Program-made: the position numbers and the translations under genes
Notes under the pieces: generated by a model
Told to the model about the DNA's origin: nothing
Database searches by the model: none
Seen by the model: only the letters and a program-made list of their open reading frames with translations
Source of the DNA: Roseateles toxinivorans
Lineage (GTDB): Bacteria; Pseudomonadota; Gammaproteobacteria; Burkholderiales; Burkholderiaceae_C
Assembly (NCBI GenBank): GCA_945898095.1
Contig: CAMDHE010000040.1
Coordinates: 1-36,614, forward strand
DNA length: 36,614 bases
Direction of reading: 5' to 3'
Part shown: positions 1 through 6,350 of the stretch, one piece after another
How positions within the stretch are numbered: the first letter of the stretch is position 1
Layout of the letters: each line of letters opens with the position of its first letter

Positions 1-677
1 CGCAAAAGCTGCTGACTGCCCAAGGCATCAACGATGTTCATGCGGCCCGACCCCTGGACCTGGAGCAGCGCCAGGTCGACCGGACTTTCGACATAAGCGA
101 GCTCATCGCCACGCAGCCGCGTACGCTGTTCGGTCTCGATCTGCTGGCGCGTGTAATAAGGGCGGCGCTGGTTCAGGTCGGCCGGCGCGCCATGCACCGG
201 CACAGTGAAACCGGCTTGCGGCTTGCGACTGGCTTGCAGCAGCGGCTCGTAATAGCCGGTGATCAGGCCCTGCGCGTCGCCGCCAAGACTTTCGACCCGG
301 TAGGGCTGCAGGTGCTGCATCAGCCACAGCGCCGCCTCGACATCGTCGGCCGGCGCCGCCATGAAGGCCAGCGCACAGACCTCGGCCCAACCGGCCGCCG
401 GCTTGTTGCAGCCGCGCAGCAAGGCCGGCCATACCTCAACGGCGTGATCCTGGCCCCAACCCGGCAACTCGCCCCATTCGACCGGGATCCAACGCGAGTT
501 CTCGCGCAGCAACATGTCGCGCTGGCGCAAGCTGTTGTCCAGCGCCGGTGTGCGCGCTGCCGGCTTGGCCAAGGGCAGCAAGGGCAATGAAGGCGGCGTC
601 GAGCAGGCCGCCATGCCGCCTAGAATCACAGCGGCGGCACAACCGTGCAGCCAGCCTGAAATCGAGGTCAACGACAT
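1..677 (-). CDS. mltA: Membrane-bound lytic murein transglycosylase A, 3' end outside the window
   Basis: MltA cleaves the glycan strands of peptidoglycan to 1,6-anhydromuropeptides and is normally an outer-membrane lipoprotein. The N-terminus shows a hydrophobic stretch ending in LGGMAAC, a plausible lipobox with the Cys at about residue 25. The family signatures GLITGYYEP and YVESPVDLALLQVQGSGRM follow in the same frame, in the right order. About 225 codons are present; the catalytic C-terminal part lies beyond base 1. I chose the ATG at 677. An in-frame ATG at 728 would add a basic extension (MNTNKAKAPRASSKSKS) and cannot be excluded. The gene lies downstream of apaG on the same strand. 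Its start codon shares a CATG with a small gene on the other strand. Confidence 0.9.
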   Translation of the reverse strand, partial: MSLTSISGWLHGCAAAVILGGMAACSTPPSLPLLPLAKPAARTPALDNSLRQRDMLLRENSRWIPVEWGELPGWGQDHAVEVWPALLRGCNKPAAGWAEVCALAFMAAPADDVEAALWLMQHLQPYRVESLGGDAQGLITGYYEPLLQASRKPQAGFTVPVHGAPADLNQRRPYYTRQQIETEQRTRLRGDELAYVESPVDLALLQVQGSGRMNIVDALGSQQLL

Positions 678-792
678 GGATTTGCTCTTGCTGGAGGCCC
701 TCGGCGCCTTGGCCTTGTTCGTGTTCATCATCTGGTGGACCATGTTCTCGGGGCGCAAAGGCGGCGAGCGGCAGCAAGACCAGGACCAGTGA
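676..792 (+). CDS. Tiny single-span membrane protein candidate (38 aa)
   Basis: The predicted 38-residue protein has one hydrophobic segment (about residues 2-24, rich in Leu, Ala and Phe), a Trp-Trp pair at the membrane edge, and a short polar tail with basic and acidic residues (GRKGGERQQDQDQ). A GAGG Shine-Dalgarno lies about 8 bases before the ATG. The start overlaps the divergent mltA start inside one CATG. The stop falls 15 bases before the end of the convergent apaG. I recognise no family. The good ribosome site and membrane-protein-like composition favour a real gene, but the length gives little statistical support. Confidence 0.5.
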   Translation: MDLLLLEALGALALFVFIIWWTMFSGRKGGERQQDQDQ

Positions 793-807
793 GCCGAAGC
801 GCGCCGC

Positions 808-1182
808 TCAGTGCAAGGTGCTGCTGTCGGCCAGCATGAACTCGGCGACTTCGGTGTAAAAAACTTCGGCTTCCTCAGTGACACAGAGCAGGCGCCCGCT
901 CATGCTGCCCTGCGGCGTGCCGATCTGCGCCCATGAGCTGTACTGGAACTTCTGCCCCGGCGCCAGCAAAGGCTGATGACCAACCAGCGCCAGGCCTTGC
1001 ACTTCCTGCACCAGATTGTTCGCATCGGTGATGCGCCAATGACGGGCAATCACCTGCGCGGTGATATCGCCAGTATTTTCAATCGTGATCTGGTAGCTGT
1101 AGGCGTAGATCGCCCGCTCAGCCTGGGTCTGCTCAGGTAGCGCTTGCACGATCACGCTGCAGTTCAATTGCGGTTTTGCCAT
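808..1182 (-). CDS. apaG: ApaG (Co2+/Mg2+ efflux-associated) protein
   Basis: This 124-residue protein consists of the single fibronectin-III-like ApaG domain and has the usual family length. Recognisable stretches are YSYQITIENTGD, ARHWRITDANN, and the loop GLALVGHQPLLAPGQKFQYS leading into GSMSGRL. ApaG has been linked to cobalt/magnesium resistance in enterobacteria, but its biochemical role is unsettled. The ATG at 1182 directly starts the conserved domain. mltA follows downstream on the same strand after about 130 bases, so the two may be co-transcribed. Confidence 0.95.
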   Translation of the reverse strand: MAKPQLNCSVIVQALPEQTQAERAIYAYSYQITIENTGDITAQVIARHWRITDANNLVQEVQGLALVGHQPLLAPGQKFQYSSWAQIGTPQGSMSGRLLCVTEEAEVFYTEVAEFMLADSSTLH

Positions 1183-1301
1183 GAGGCGGATTCTAGTTCT
1201 CCCGCCCGGTTTTTGCCGCGAGTTGGCCCGGTCTTGCCAACTGACCCGCTGTAAACGAGCGCTCGAAATCAGGCGAGCAGGCTGAAATGGGCAAGATCCG
1301 C

Positions 1302-1333
1302 ACCCTCGCTAATCAAAAATCTATGGCGAGGGT
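1302..1333. repeat. Inverted repeat in the apaG-MITE gap
   Basis: ACCCTCGC at 1302-1309 is exactly complementary to GCGAGGGT at 1326-1333, with a 16-base AT-rich spacer. No T-tract follows on either strand, so this is not an obvious terminator. The rest of 1183-1360 shows no gene. It may be promoter sequence for apaG (minus strand) or a decayed end of another small repeat. Confidence 0.3.
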
Positions 1334-1360
1334 TCCACCTCTGCTAGCCGCGGCATTTAG

Positions 1361-1522
1361 GGATGCTCTGCATAACTCAACGCGAGTAGGTGCAGCGCGG
1401 ATCGGGATGGGATGCAAGGCGCGTTTTGCAGCCAATAGCGCGTGCTATTGGCAATAAATGCAACGCCGCAGACCGCCCGAGGCCGGGCTAGCACAAGCCG
1501 TGAGGGGTTATGCAGAGCATCC
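1361..1522. mobile_element. MITE-like element (162 bp) with 16-bp terminal inverted repeats
   Basis: The two ends are exact inverted repeats over 16 bases (GGATGCTCTGCATAAC inward from each side), followed by partly matching sequence. The element is flanked on both sides by TTAG (1357-1360 and 1523-1526), which looks like a 4-bp target duplication. A YTAR-type 4-bp duplication is typical of the IS5 group, so this is probably a non-autonomous IS5-family derivative. The centre contains a perfect 9-bp hairpin, GCCAATAGC-GCGT-GCTATTGGC (1431-1452). No transposase reading frame fits inside. It ends 69 bases before the next start codon, so it may influence that gene's expression. Confidence 0.75.
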
Positions 1523-1591
1523 TTAGGTGTTAAAACCCGCTTGGTTCTTTTTAAATTCGGAAAAATCAAATAACTCTCAGGAGTAAACCCC

Positions 1592-1906
1592 ATGGTCAAT
1601 GAAATCATCGTGATTGGCGATCTGGAGATGCGCGAAGGCGTTTCAATGGACGAGTACAACAAACTGCTTGGCAAAATGTACAAGATCGTGAGCTCGATGC
1701 CGGGCTTTCAGTCAGTCAAGAAATTCACTGCTGACGACGGTGAAACAGTGAGTATTTATCGGTTTGAGTCAGAACAGGCGCTGGAAGCCTGGCGTACCCA
1801 GCCCGACCATATAGAGGCGATGAAGCGCGGCCATGCCGAGTTCTACGCCTCGGGGCATTTGCAAATTTGCAAGGTGATCCGGGAGGTTGGCTTCAAAAAG
1901 CCTTGA
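1592..1906 (+). CDS. Antibiotic biosynthesis monooxygenase (ABM) domain protein
   Basis: The 104-residue protein fits the dimeric ferredoxin-like ABM fold. It has a beta strand at the start (EIIVIGDLEMREG), a helix with MYKIVSSMPGFQSVKKF, a strand containing SIYRFESEQALEAWRTQPDH, a helix (IEAMKRGHAEFYAS) and a final strand. The phrase W-x-x-x-P-x-H is common in this family. Members include heme- and quinol-acting enzymes and many unassigned proteins; the substrate cannot be told here. An AGGAG ribosome site lies about 9 bases before the ATG. The gene converges on the hydrogenase with 29 bases between stop codons, and the MITE lies just upstream. Confidence 0.8.
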   Translation: MVNEIIVIGDLEMREGVSMDEYNKLLGKMYKIVSSMPGFQSVKKFTADDGETVSIYRFESEQALEAWRTQPDHIEAMKRGHAEFYASGHLQICKVIREVGFKKP

Positions 1907-1935
1907 GTCAAACCATGGCGATAGGGACTCATTGT

Positions 1936-4008
1936 TTACAGAATCTCCCTCACCAGTCTCTTTATAACGGTTCTGGACTGGCTGCCTTCTGGTATTGATT
2001 CCAATTCCAGACTGAACCTGCACCGCTCACCCGCGCTGGTTATGACCATCAGACTTTCAATATCAGCAGCGGCTTCCATCCGATGTCGTTCATATCGCGG
2101 CCCATACTTGCGCGGCGGCAAGTGATTCTTGATCAGCGCTTCAACAGCTGCAGCGCCCTGGACATCGCCAAAAGGTGAGGCGGTTGACCAGGTTCCATCC
2201 GGATGAAATAGCCTGGCCGCGCCAGCAGCATCGCGTCTGTCGACACAGTCAAGAAACCGCATCAAAAGCAAGCGCTTGGAATTTCTTGCCGCGTAGCTTG
2301 TATGCAGCAGCGCCTGTGCGTGAGCAGAATGAGGCTCAACCAATTCTGTCGCATACAGCTTTTGAAGCTCCTGATTTTCATACGAACGACGTCGCGGCGC
2401 TATTTTGTCGATTGCATAAATTGCCTGCGCGCGCTTCTCCAGGATCAGCGGGTCCATCGACTTGGGTTCGCCACCTCCACCCAGACAACCGCCCACACAG
2501 GCCATCACCTCAATCGCCACATAATCATCGCGCCAAGTTTCTGTTTGCAGCATATATTGGGCTGCTGCAATACCATTGCAGACGGCGACCTTGCCGACGC
2601 CGGCGATCTCGGTTGATTTAACGCCCTGACTCACGCCGCGTAACTGATGCCATTCCAAGGGCAGCGAGTTTTCCAGACCGACGAAATGGCTTGCGGTTCG
2701 CGCCACCGCTTCCATAACCCCACCCGATGCGCCGAAAATCTGTCCGGCGCCGGTGCTTTCACCCAGCGGGTTGTCAAATTCACCATTTTCCGACAAGGCA
2801 TCAAAGGCAATACCGCGCGCCCTGATCATTCTGGCCAGTTCGCGCGTCGTGAGTACATGGTCTATATCACCCGATAAACCAGGCCGCATGGCCTCATCTT
2901 TCTTGGCGGTACAGGGCATCACGCTGACCACATAAAGCTCTTGCTTGCCCTCGGCGAAATCGGGCCCAAGCGTAGCTGCAAACGGACCCCGTTTGGCGAT
3001 TGCGCCATGCATTTGCTGTGGTGATTTTGCAGTACTCAGGTGGGGCAGAAGATCAGGTCGGTTGATCTCGACCCAGTTCACCCATCCCGGACAGCAGGAG
3101 GTAAAAAGCGGCAGCTTCTTCTGACTCCTCAGACGCACCACAAACTCTGACGCTTCCTCCATGACGGTCAGATCTGCAGCAAAATTGGTATCGAAGACAT
3201 AATCAAAACCCAGCTGTCTCAGGGCATTGATCATTCTGCCCGTACTCACCGTACCCGGTTTCATTCCAAACTCTTCACTGATCGCAACCCTTGTTGCGGG
3301 CGCCACCTGGACGGCAGAGATACGCCGGCGTGAATCGAGGATATTCAATACATCATGCCAATGGGGCGCCTCGATCAAGGCACCCACCGGGCAGACCAAG
3401 GTGCATTGCCCGCAGGAGATGCATTTGGTGTCAGCCAGGGATTGATCAAAAACATTGACGGGCAAACGCTCGGACCCCCTCTCGGCAAATCCTATAATAT
3501 ATTGTTGTTGTCCCGCCTGACCGCAGGCTTCAGCGCACAATCCGCATTCAACGCATTTTGAAAGATCCCTCCAGATACTCGGTGAAGTGTGGTCAGTCAG
3601 CCGATGTTCCGGATGCTCTGTGGATCCTCTCGGCAGGTATTCCCAACGGTCCTCCAATTGATTTTCCCGCACAATATTTTGCAGTTTGCAAGCCCCGTTG
3701 ACTTCGCATTGCATGCATTCTTTGGGGTGGCGGGCCAACAGCCATTCTGCATCTGCCTTGCGAAATTCCTGCAGATCCCTGGAATCGGTTTCTACAATAT
3801 CACCTGATTTCGCCTTGGTGACGCAAGCCGGTTGTGCTCGGGCTTCGCCTTCGACATCAACAAGGCACATCCGGCATACGGCATGGGAAGGCAAGCGCGG
3901 GTAATAGCACAGCGTGGGGATATATACACCTGCTTCCCTCGCAGCATCGAGAATCGTCGCGCCATCAGGCACTTCGACAGGTCTGCCGTTCACGCTAAGG
4001 TTGATCAT
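1936..4008 (-). CDS. [FeFe]-hydrogenase with four accessory FeS clusters and an NTF2/SnoaL-like C-terminal domain
   Basis: [FeFe]-hydrogenases interconvert H2 and protons plus electrons. Numbering from the ATG at 4008 (690 aa), the order is as follows. First a plant-ferredoxin-like 2Fe-2S domain (C34, C45, C48, C62), then a His-ligated 4Fe-4S cluster (H94, C98, C101, C107), then a two-4Fe-4S ferredoxin (C152-C162, C196-C206). The H-cluster motifs TSCCPGW (303-309), MPCTAKKDE (364-372) and EVMACVGGCLGGGGEP (500-515) follow. The proton-relay Cys is present, as in clostridial CpI. The usual small-subunit-like tail ends with SAHAQALLHTSY. About 115 further residues then resemble a SnoaL/NTF2-like domain (MRFLDCVDRRDAAGAARLF). 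An in-frame TTG at 4023 is a weaker start. No maturation genes are in the window. G+C is visibly lower than in flanking housekeeping genes. Confidence 0.93.
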   Translation of the reverse strand: MINLSVNGRPVEVPDGATILDAAREAGVYIPTLCYYPRLPSHAVCRMCLVDVEGEARAQPACVTKAKSGDIVETDSRDLQEFRKADAEWLLARHPKECMQCEVNGACKLQNIVRENQLEDRWEYLPRGSTEHPEHRLTDHTSPSIWRDLSKCVECGLCAEACGQAGQQQYIIGFAERGSERLPVNVFDQSLADTKCISCGQCTLVCPVGALIEAPHWHDVLNILDSRRRISAVQVAPATRVAISEEFGMKPGTVSTGRMINALRQLGFDYVFDTNFAADLTVMEEASEFVVRLRSQKKLPLFTSCCPGWVNWVEINRPDLLPHLSTAKSPQQMHGAIAKRGPFAATLGPDFAEGKQELYVVSVMPCTAKKDEAMRPGLSGDIDHVLTTRELARMIRARGIAFDALSENGEFDNPLGESTGAGQIFGASGGVMEAVARTASHFVGLENSLPLEWHQLRGVSQGVKSTEIAGVGKVAVCNGIAAAQYMLQTETWRDDYVAIEVMACVGGCLGGGGEPKSMDPLILEKRAQAIYAIDKIAPRRRSYENQELQKLYATELVEPHSAHAQALLHTSYAARNSKRLLLMRFLDCVDRRDAAGAARLFHPDGTWSTASPFGDVQGAAAVEALIKNHLPPRKYGPRYERHRMEAAADIESLMVITSAGERCRFSLELESIPEGSQSRTVIKRLVREIL

Positions 4009-4048
4009 TGACCTGAAACTCAATTGACGATTTTGTGGGCATTTATAA

Positions 4049-4062
4049 TCGCAATGTTGCGA
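4049..4062. promoter_or_regulatory. Palindrome in the hydrogenase upstream region
   Basis: TCGCAA and TTGCGA form a perfect 6-bp inverted repeat around a 2-base centre, about 40 bases upstream of the hydrogenase ATG. A TATAAA-like sequence (minus strand, about 4043-4048) lies immediately downstream, so the palindrome would sit in the -35 region of a candidate promoter. It is not an FNR box. The regulator is unknown. Confidence 0.3.
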
Positions 4063-4096
4063 ACCAGACAGGCCATCTTATCGAGGCCCTGAAAAA

Positions 4097-4120
4097 TTGA
4101 TAGCCCCGACGGGGGATCAA
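4097..4120. promoter_or_regulatory. TTGAT-N14-ATCAA inverted repeat upstream of the hydrogenase
   Basis: TTGAT at 4097 and ATCAA at 4116 face each other, and GC-rich inner arms (GCCCCG / CGGGGG) extend the pairing. The half-sites match FNR half-sites, but the spacing is 14 bases instead of 4, so an FNR site is unlikely. It may be an operator or an intrinsic hairpin between the divergent hydrogenase and antitoxin genes. The rest of the 4009-4366 gap shows no gene. Confidence 0.3.
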
Positions 4121-4307
4121 GGTCGGCTTTCTGGCTTTGTCCCCCCACAAAGTTTGGGCCCTTGTCAGGTGGATCAATTCAGCGGCCGGCAGTCAATAGA
4201 GCAGCCCTGAGACTGGTTGAAGGTGCTCGTCCAACTCGGTCAGGACGAGCCGTGACGTCAAACTCAAGGCTGTGTCCAAATTTCAGACCTCTAGTCTGCT
4301 CTCTCAC

Positions 4308-4335
4308 TTGCGCCACTTGGCTCGATACGTATAAA
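4308..4335 (+). promoter_or_regulatory. Candidate sigma-70 promoter of the Phd/PIN operon
   Basis: TTGCGC (4308-4313) and TATAAA (4330-4335) are 16 bases apart and end 31 bases before the antitoxin start. The -10 is a good match and the -35 moderate. Confidence 0.4.
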
Positions 4336-4366
4336 ATGATCCCATGTAGTCACAGGTGCATTCGCT

Positions 4367-4612
4367 ATGGAAATATTTCAGATTCGTGAGGCCAAGGCTA
4401 GTTTTTCTGCGTTGGTGCTTGCTGCTGAAAAAGGTCGGCCCACGCTCATCAGCCGCCATGGTCAACCCTGCGCAATGATTGTGTCGGTTGCCGATGGCGC
4501 ACGCCTCTATCCGCTGGAAATGCCCAACCTGGCCAACTATTTGTTGGATCTGCCTGAGCCACTAGAGACTGAGCGCGACACCACGCCGCTTCGGGGTGTC
4601 GATTTTGTATAA
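4367..4612 (+). CDS. Phd/YefM-family antitoxin
   Basis: This 81-residue protein begins with the Phd/YefM DNA-binding core: MEIFQIREAKASFSALV, then a helix-rich stretch with AAEKGRPTLISRHGQPCAMI, typical of the family (x-x-A-K-x-x-F-x-x-L and I-x-R-x-G-x-P). Such antitoxins neutralise their toxin through the C-terminal tail and repress their own promoter. The gene overlaps the PIN toxin downstream by 17 bases, a usual toxin-antitoxin arrangement. A sigma-70-like promoter precedes it. Confidence 0.9.
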   Translation: MEIFQIREAKASFSALVLAAEKGRPTLISRHGQPCAMIVSVADGARLYPLEMPNLANYLLDLPEPLETERDTTPLRGVDFV

Positions 4613-5057
4613 CGGTTATCTACTTGACACTACGGTGATCTCGATTCTGGCACCGGGGCGTGGAAACATTGTGCCCACCCCGCTGGGCGAATGGCTGCAA
4701 GTCCATCACAAGGAACTTTTCCTCCCCGCTATTGCGGTGGCGGAAATGGCTCAAGGCATTGGCAAGTTGCGCCGCGCTGGTGGTACGGAGCAGGCCGATC
4801 GCCTTGACCGTTGGCTCGACGGATTGTTGGCCACCTATGCGGATCGCATCTTGCCTTTGGATGCACAGGCCGCCCGGCTCGCGGGTCAAATTTCTGATGC
4901 GGCTATGTCAAAGGGCTGCCATCCAGGTTTTGCCGATGTCGCGATTGCCGCGCTGGCCCAAAACGCTGGCCTGCTCTTGTTGACCAGCAACCTCAAACAC
5001 TTTCAGCCACTCGGCGTGGCCTGCGTGGATCCATTGATGGCATTGCCTTCAGTGTGA
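4596..5057 (+). CDS. PIN-domain toxin, VapC/FitB-like
   Basis: PIN toxins are Mg2+-dependent ribonucleases that usually cut tRNA or rRNA. Acidic active-site residues are readable: the first Asp in YLLDTTVIS, a Glu in AVAEMAQGI, and a later Asp in GFADVAIAALA, followed by the typical LLLLTSNLKHFQPLGV end. At 153 residues, the length suits the FitB/VapC group. The listed start is a GTG that overlaps the antitoxin. The protein pairs with a Phd-type rather than VapB-type antitoxin, a known mixed combination. Confidence 0.9.
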   Translation: MSILYNGYLLDTTVISILAPGRGNIVPTPLGEWLQVHHKELFLPAIAVAEMAQGIGKLRRAGGTEQADRLDRWLDGLLATYADRILPLDAQAARLAGQISDAAMSKGCHPGFADVAIAALAQNAGLLLLTSNLKHFQPLGVACVDPLMALPSV

Positions 5058-5286
5058 TGGAGTTCATGCTCACCGCGGTGCGCCTGCTTGCGCTACAAGA
5101 GGCCTTGCTCTACAAATTGGGTGACGACAGCCTGGCAGGAAAATCTCAAAAAACAAGCAGCGTCCGCGGCGGCGGTAGGGCGCGGTGAAGCACCAAGACC
5201 AGGCTCATGACCGCAGAGCCGGGTTGGTCGCTCTGAAGTTCTGCAGACTTGTGGCCTGAATCCGAGGTCGCCATGGGGGTCAGGCC
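5058..5286. other. Intergenic stretch without a gene
   Basis: This lies between the PIN toxin and the convergent end of the nitrile hydratase operon. I see no convincing reading frame, no GC-hairpin with T-tract and no clear repeat. It probably marks the right boundary of the lower-G+C accessory segment. Confidence 0.4.
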
Positions 5287-5664
5287 TCAGGAATTGAAGT
5301 CGGTCGCCTGCAGCACGATGGGCTGGCCATGCGGTGTGCGGTCGGCGGCATGGTCCCAGGCCTGGGCACAACGCGACAGTTCGGCCGCGTCGGTGGCGCC
5401 TTTGGCGGCCACCAGGTCTTCGAGCGCCGCCAGCCAATGCCGGTAGTAGGTGTCGCCCAGGTCAGCATCCCCGGCGGCCTGCGCCGCCGTGATGCGGGCC
5501 GACAGCGCGGCGGCCCATTCGGGCCAGCTGAACAGGCCGCGTTGGTGCAGTTGCAGCGTGATCGCGAAAGCCTGGGCCTGCCAGGGCTCGGCGAACACCG
5601 GGGCGCTGTCGGGGCCGGCGGATTCGCCCGCAGGCAGGCCGGGGCAGATTGAGAAGTCAATCAT
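5287..5664 (-). CDS. Nitrile hydratase accessory (activator) protein
   Basis: The 125-residue protein resembles the N-terminal part of nitrile hydratase beta, as known activator proteins of cobalt nitrile hydratases do. The stretch FAEPWQAQAFAITLQLHQRG followed by LFSWPEWAAALSARI is characteristic, as is a later YYRHWLAALEDLVAAKG. These proteins form a complex with the alpha subunit and help deliver cobalt by subunit swapping. The ATG overlaps the beta-subunit stop (ATGA), so translation is coupled. It is the last gene of the operon; no amidase or cobalt transporter follows. Confidence 0.88.
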   Translation of the reverse strand: MIDFSICPGLPAGESAGPDSAPVFAEPWQAQAFAITLQLHQRGLFSWPEWAAALSARITAAQAAGDADLGDTYYRHWLAALEDLVAAKGATDAAELSRCAQAWDHAADRTPHGQPIVLQATDFNS

Positions 5665-6350
5665 GGCTGACTCCGGCTGACCGTCGGGTCGACGAGCGGA
5701 TCCAACATGCTTTCCCAGGCGTCCAGGCCCACGCGCAAGCTCGGATCAGCGTCCGGGCCCCACAGGTCCTGGCCCTCGAACACCAAACCGTACAGCCATT
5801 GCGGCTGCTCGCCCAGGCCTTGGGCGTTGCTGTCGGCGAACACATGCACGCCATGCACCCGCTCGACGGTGCCGGGCTTGCCGCGGGCATAGGCTGGCAG
5901 CCGGCTGTGGTGGTCTGGCTGCAGCGCCGAGGTGATCACAAGGTCGCCAGTCGCGAAGCGCGCCGGGGCGCTGGGCACTCGCTCGGTGGGCGAGCCCTTG
6001 GCCAGCGCGGCGGCCACCTGCTCGGCCGCCAGCAGCCGCGGCAAGGCCGGCGCCGCTTGCTGCGCATGGCCGGCGGCCAGCTCGTCCTCGCTCACCAACT
6101 CGCGTTCCTCCAGCAGCCGCTGCAGGCCGGCCAGCCAGATGCGGTAGTAGCTCAGCGTGGCGTAGTCAGGCAGGGTCTCGCGCGCGGAGCGACTTTGGTC
6201 GATGTTCCAGGCCCCGGTGGCTCCCATCGCCAGCGTCAGCGCCAAGACCCGCGGCTCCCAGCTGGCGTGCCACAACTCGCCCTCGGCTTCGGGCAGCACA
6301 ATGCCCTCGACTTGGCGACCGCCCAGATCGGCATTGCTGATGTAACTCAT
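5661..6350 (-). CDS. nthB: Nitrile hydratase subunit beta
   Basis: Nitrile hydratase converts nitriles to amides; beta covers the metal site on alpha. The 229-residue protein has the typical beta layout. An N-terminal arm (SYISNADLGG) is followed by a helical part with FH/WE-like ELWHASWEPRVLAL and GAWNIDQSRSARE. Then come SYYRIWLAGLQRLLEE and a C-terminal SH3-like domain from about residue 125 (FATGDLVITSALQ, HSRLPAYARGKPGTVERVHG, WLYGLVFEGQDLWG). Its ATG overlaps the alpha stop in ATGA, and its stop overlaps the accessory gene start the same way. Confidence 0.95.
   Translation of the reverse strand: MSYISNADLGGRQVEGIVLPEAEGELWHASWEPRVLALTLAMGATGAWNIDQSRSARETLPDYATLSYYRIWLAGLQRLLEERELVSEDELAAGHAQQAAPALPRLLAAEQVAAALAKGSPTERVPSAPARFATGDLVITSALQPDHHSRLPAYARGKPGTVERVHGVHVFADSNAQGLGEQPQWLYGLVFEGQDLWGPDADPSLRVGLDAWESMLDPLVDPTVSRSQP

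Noticed and set aside
1357-1683. Minus-strand 108-residue reading frame across the MITE and the ABM gene start
   Set aside because: It runs through a mobile element and antisense to a well-supported gene with a good ribosome site; no family resemblance.
3610-3619. GGATGCTCTG in the hydrogenase gene, again like the MITE end
   Set aside because: Only ten bases, within uninterrupted coding sequence and without an opposite end.
4097-4120. FNR box for anaerobic control of the hydrogenase
   Set aside because: Half-sites TTGAT and ATCAA are present, but the 14-base spacing is incompatible with the FNR consensus spacing of 4.
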